A stretch of 5,786 bases of DNA from JAKLQJ01 sp964534135 (GTDB lineage Bacteria; Elusimicrobiota; Elusimicrobia; Elusimicrobiales; UBA9959), in NCBI GenBank assembly GCA_964534135.1, contig CAZHQC010000127.1, forward strand, positions 1 through 5,786, written 5' to 3'. This document shows, in pieces, positions 5,583-5,786 of this stretch. How positions within the stretch are numbered: position 1 is the first letter of the stretch; each line of letters begins with the position of its first letter. Below the pieces are notes generated by a model that was not told where the DNA came from, did no database searches, and worked only from the letters and a program-made list of their open reading frames with translations. The position numbers were made by a program, and so were the translations under genes.

Positions 5583-5786
5583 TGCCCTTATTATACCTTT
5601 TGAGCAGGCACTTTACTTTGTATCCTTTTGAGCTTTCTTCTAAAAACTTCACCAGTCTATTTATTCCGTCTTTATTGCCTGTTAAATCATAAAGAAAGAT
5701 GGAATGTCCAGCGCGAAAAACAGGTTTAATATTTTTAAGCCAATTAAAAGTATCCTTATTTCTATAATAAACGCTTTGTAAATTTG
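5578..5786 (-). CDS. C-terminal 68 residues of an unidentified protein (possible glycosyltransferase tail)
   Basis: On the minus strand a frame is open from the right window edge (first full codon at 5784) to a TAG at 5578-5580, giving 68 residues; the other two frames are closed by stops. The composition looks like real protein: a block WLKNIKPVFRAGHSIFLYDL (15-34), then a short helix-like segment INRLVKFLEE and a basic end LKRYNKGN. The 'WLK..KP....GHSIFLYDLT' pattern reminds me of the soluble C-terminal tail of some GT39/PMT-type membrane glycosyltransferases, but this is recall, not proof. No membrane segment is within the window. It ends 37 nt before the protease start, so the two may be co-transcribed. 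A coding call is likely; the function is weak. Confidence 0.6.
   Translation of the reverse strand, partial: NLQSVYYRNKDTFNWLKNIKPVFRAGHSIFLYDLTGNKDGINRLVKFLEESSKGYKVKCLLKRYNKGN
5590..5595 (-). promoter_or_regulatory. Possible -10 box for the ClpP-like gene
   Basis: On the minus strand this reads TATAAT, a perfect -10 consensus, placing a start site near 5583, next to the inverted repeat. No convincing -35 box lies 16-19 bases upstream, and the hexamer falls within codons of the upstream gene (Tyr-Asn near its end). It may therefore be chance in an A/T-rich genome. Confidence 0.3.

Noticed and set aside
5565..5591. A complete CIRCE operator
   Set aside because: The required GAGTGCTAA does not occur nine bases after TTAGCACTC; only the half-site and a shorter inverted repeat are present.
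1..5786. tRNA, rRNA, CRISPR array, insertion sequence or phage attachment site
   Set aside because: No cloverleaf-like segment, regularly spaced repeat, transposase-like frame or terminal inverted repeat was seen; nearly all of the window is occupied by the genes listed.

Overview
The window looks like a piece of a metagenome-assembled scaffold from a low-G+C anaerobe with a Gram-negative-type envelope. The anaerobic lifestyle is inferred from a dense set of iron-based oxygen and nitrosative stress proteins: hybrid cluster protein, rubrerythrin, superoxide reductase and rubredoxin. The assembly origin is inferred from a run of exactly 100 Ns flanked by a perfect 55-bp repeat. The phylum cannot be fixed from the sequence alone. 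Elusimicrobiota or another gut or sediment anaerobe would fit, but this is a guess.

Plus strand, left to right: the C-terminal ~300 residues of hybrid cluster protein (hcp, cut by the window edge); a very strong GC hairpin; a TIGR02757/DUF2400 protein of unknown function; then a tight run of five redox genes: rubrerythrin (rbr), thiol peroxidase (tpx), 2Fe-type superoxide reductase/desulfoferrodoxin (dfx), an FMN-binding flavin reductase-like protein, and a 53-residue rubredoxin. Spacings in this run are 34, 13 and 2 nt, ending in an ATGA overlap. The rubredoxin start is printed twice because of the assembly gap; the full gene is at 4005-4166. A bidirectional terminator at about 4184-4226 closes the operon.

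Minus strand, right to left: the last 68 codons of an unidentified protein, possibly the tail of a membrane glycosyltransferase. This is followed 37 nt later by a 432-residue exported protein with a signal peptide, ~168 residues of proline- and glycine-free predicted coiled coil, and a ClpP-fold serine protease domain with a recognisable Ser-His-Asp set. A short inverted repeat containing an exact CIRCE half-site lies between them.

How the genes may work together (inference from known families): the flavin reductase-like protein and rubredoxin together resemble the two halves of the fused high-molecular-weight rubredoxin (Hrb) of acetogens. They would pass NAD(P)H electrons to rubrerythrin (peroxide to water) and superoxide reductase (superoxide to peroxide). 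Tpx adds a thiol-dependent peroxide sink, and Hcp handles NO or hydroxylamine stress. The least ordinary item is the exported coiled-coil ClpP-like protease, which has no ATPase partner in the window.
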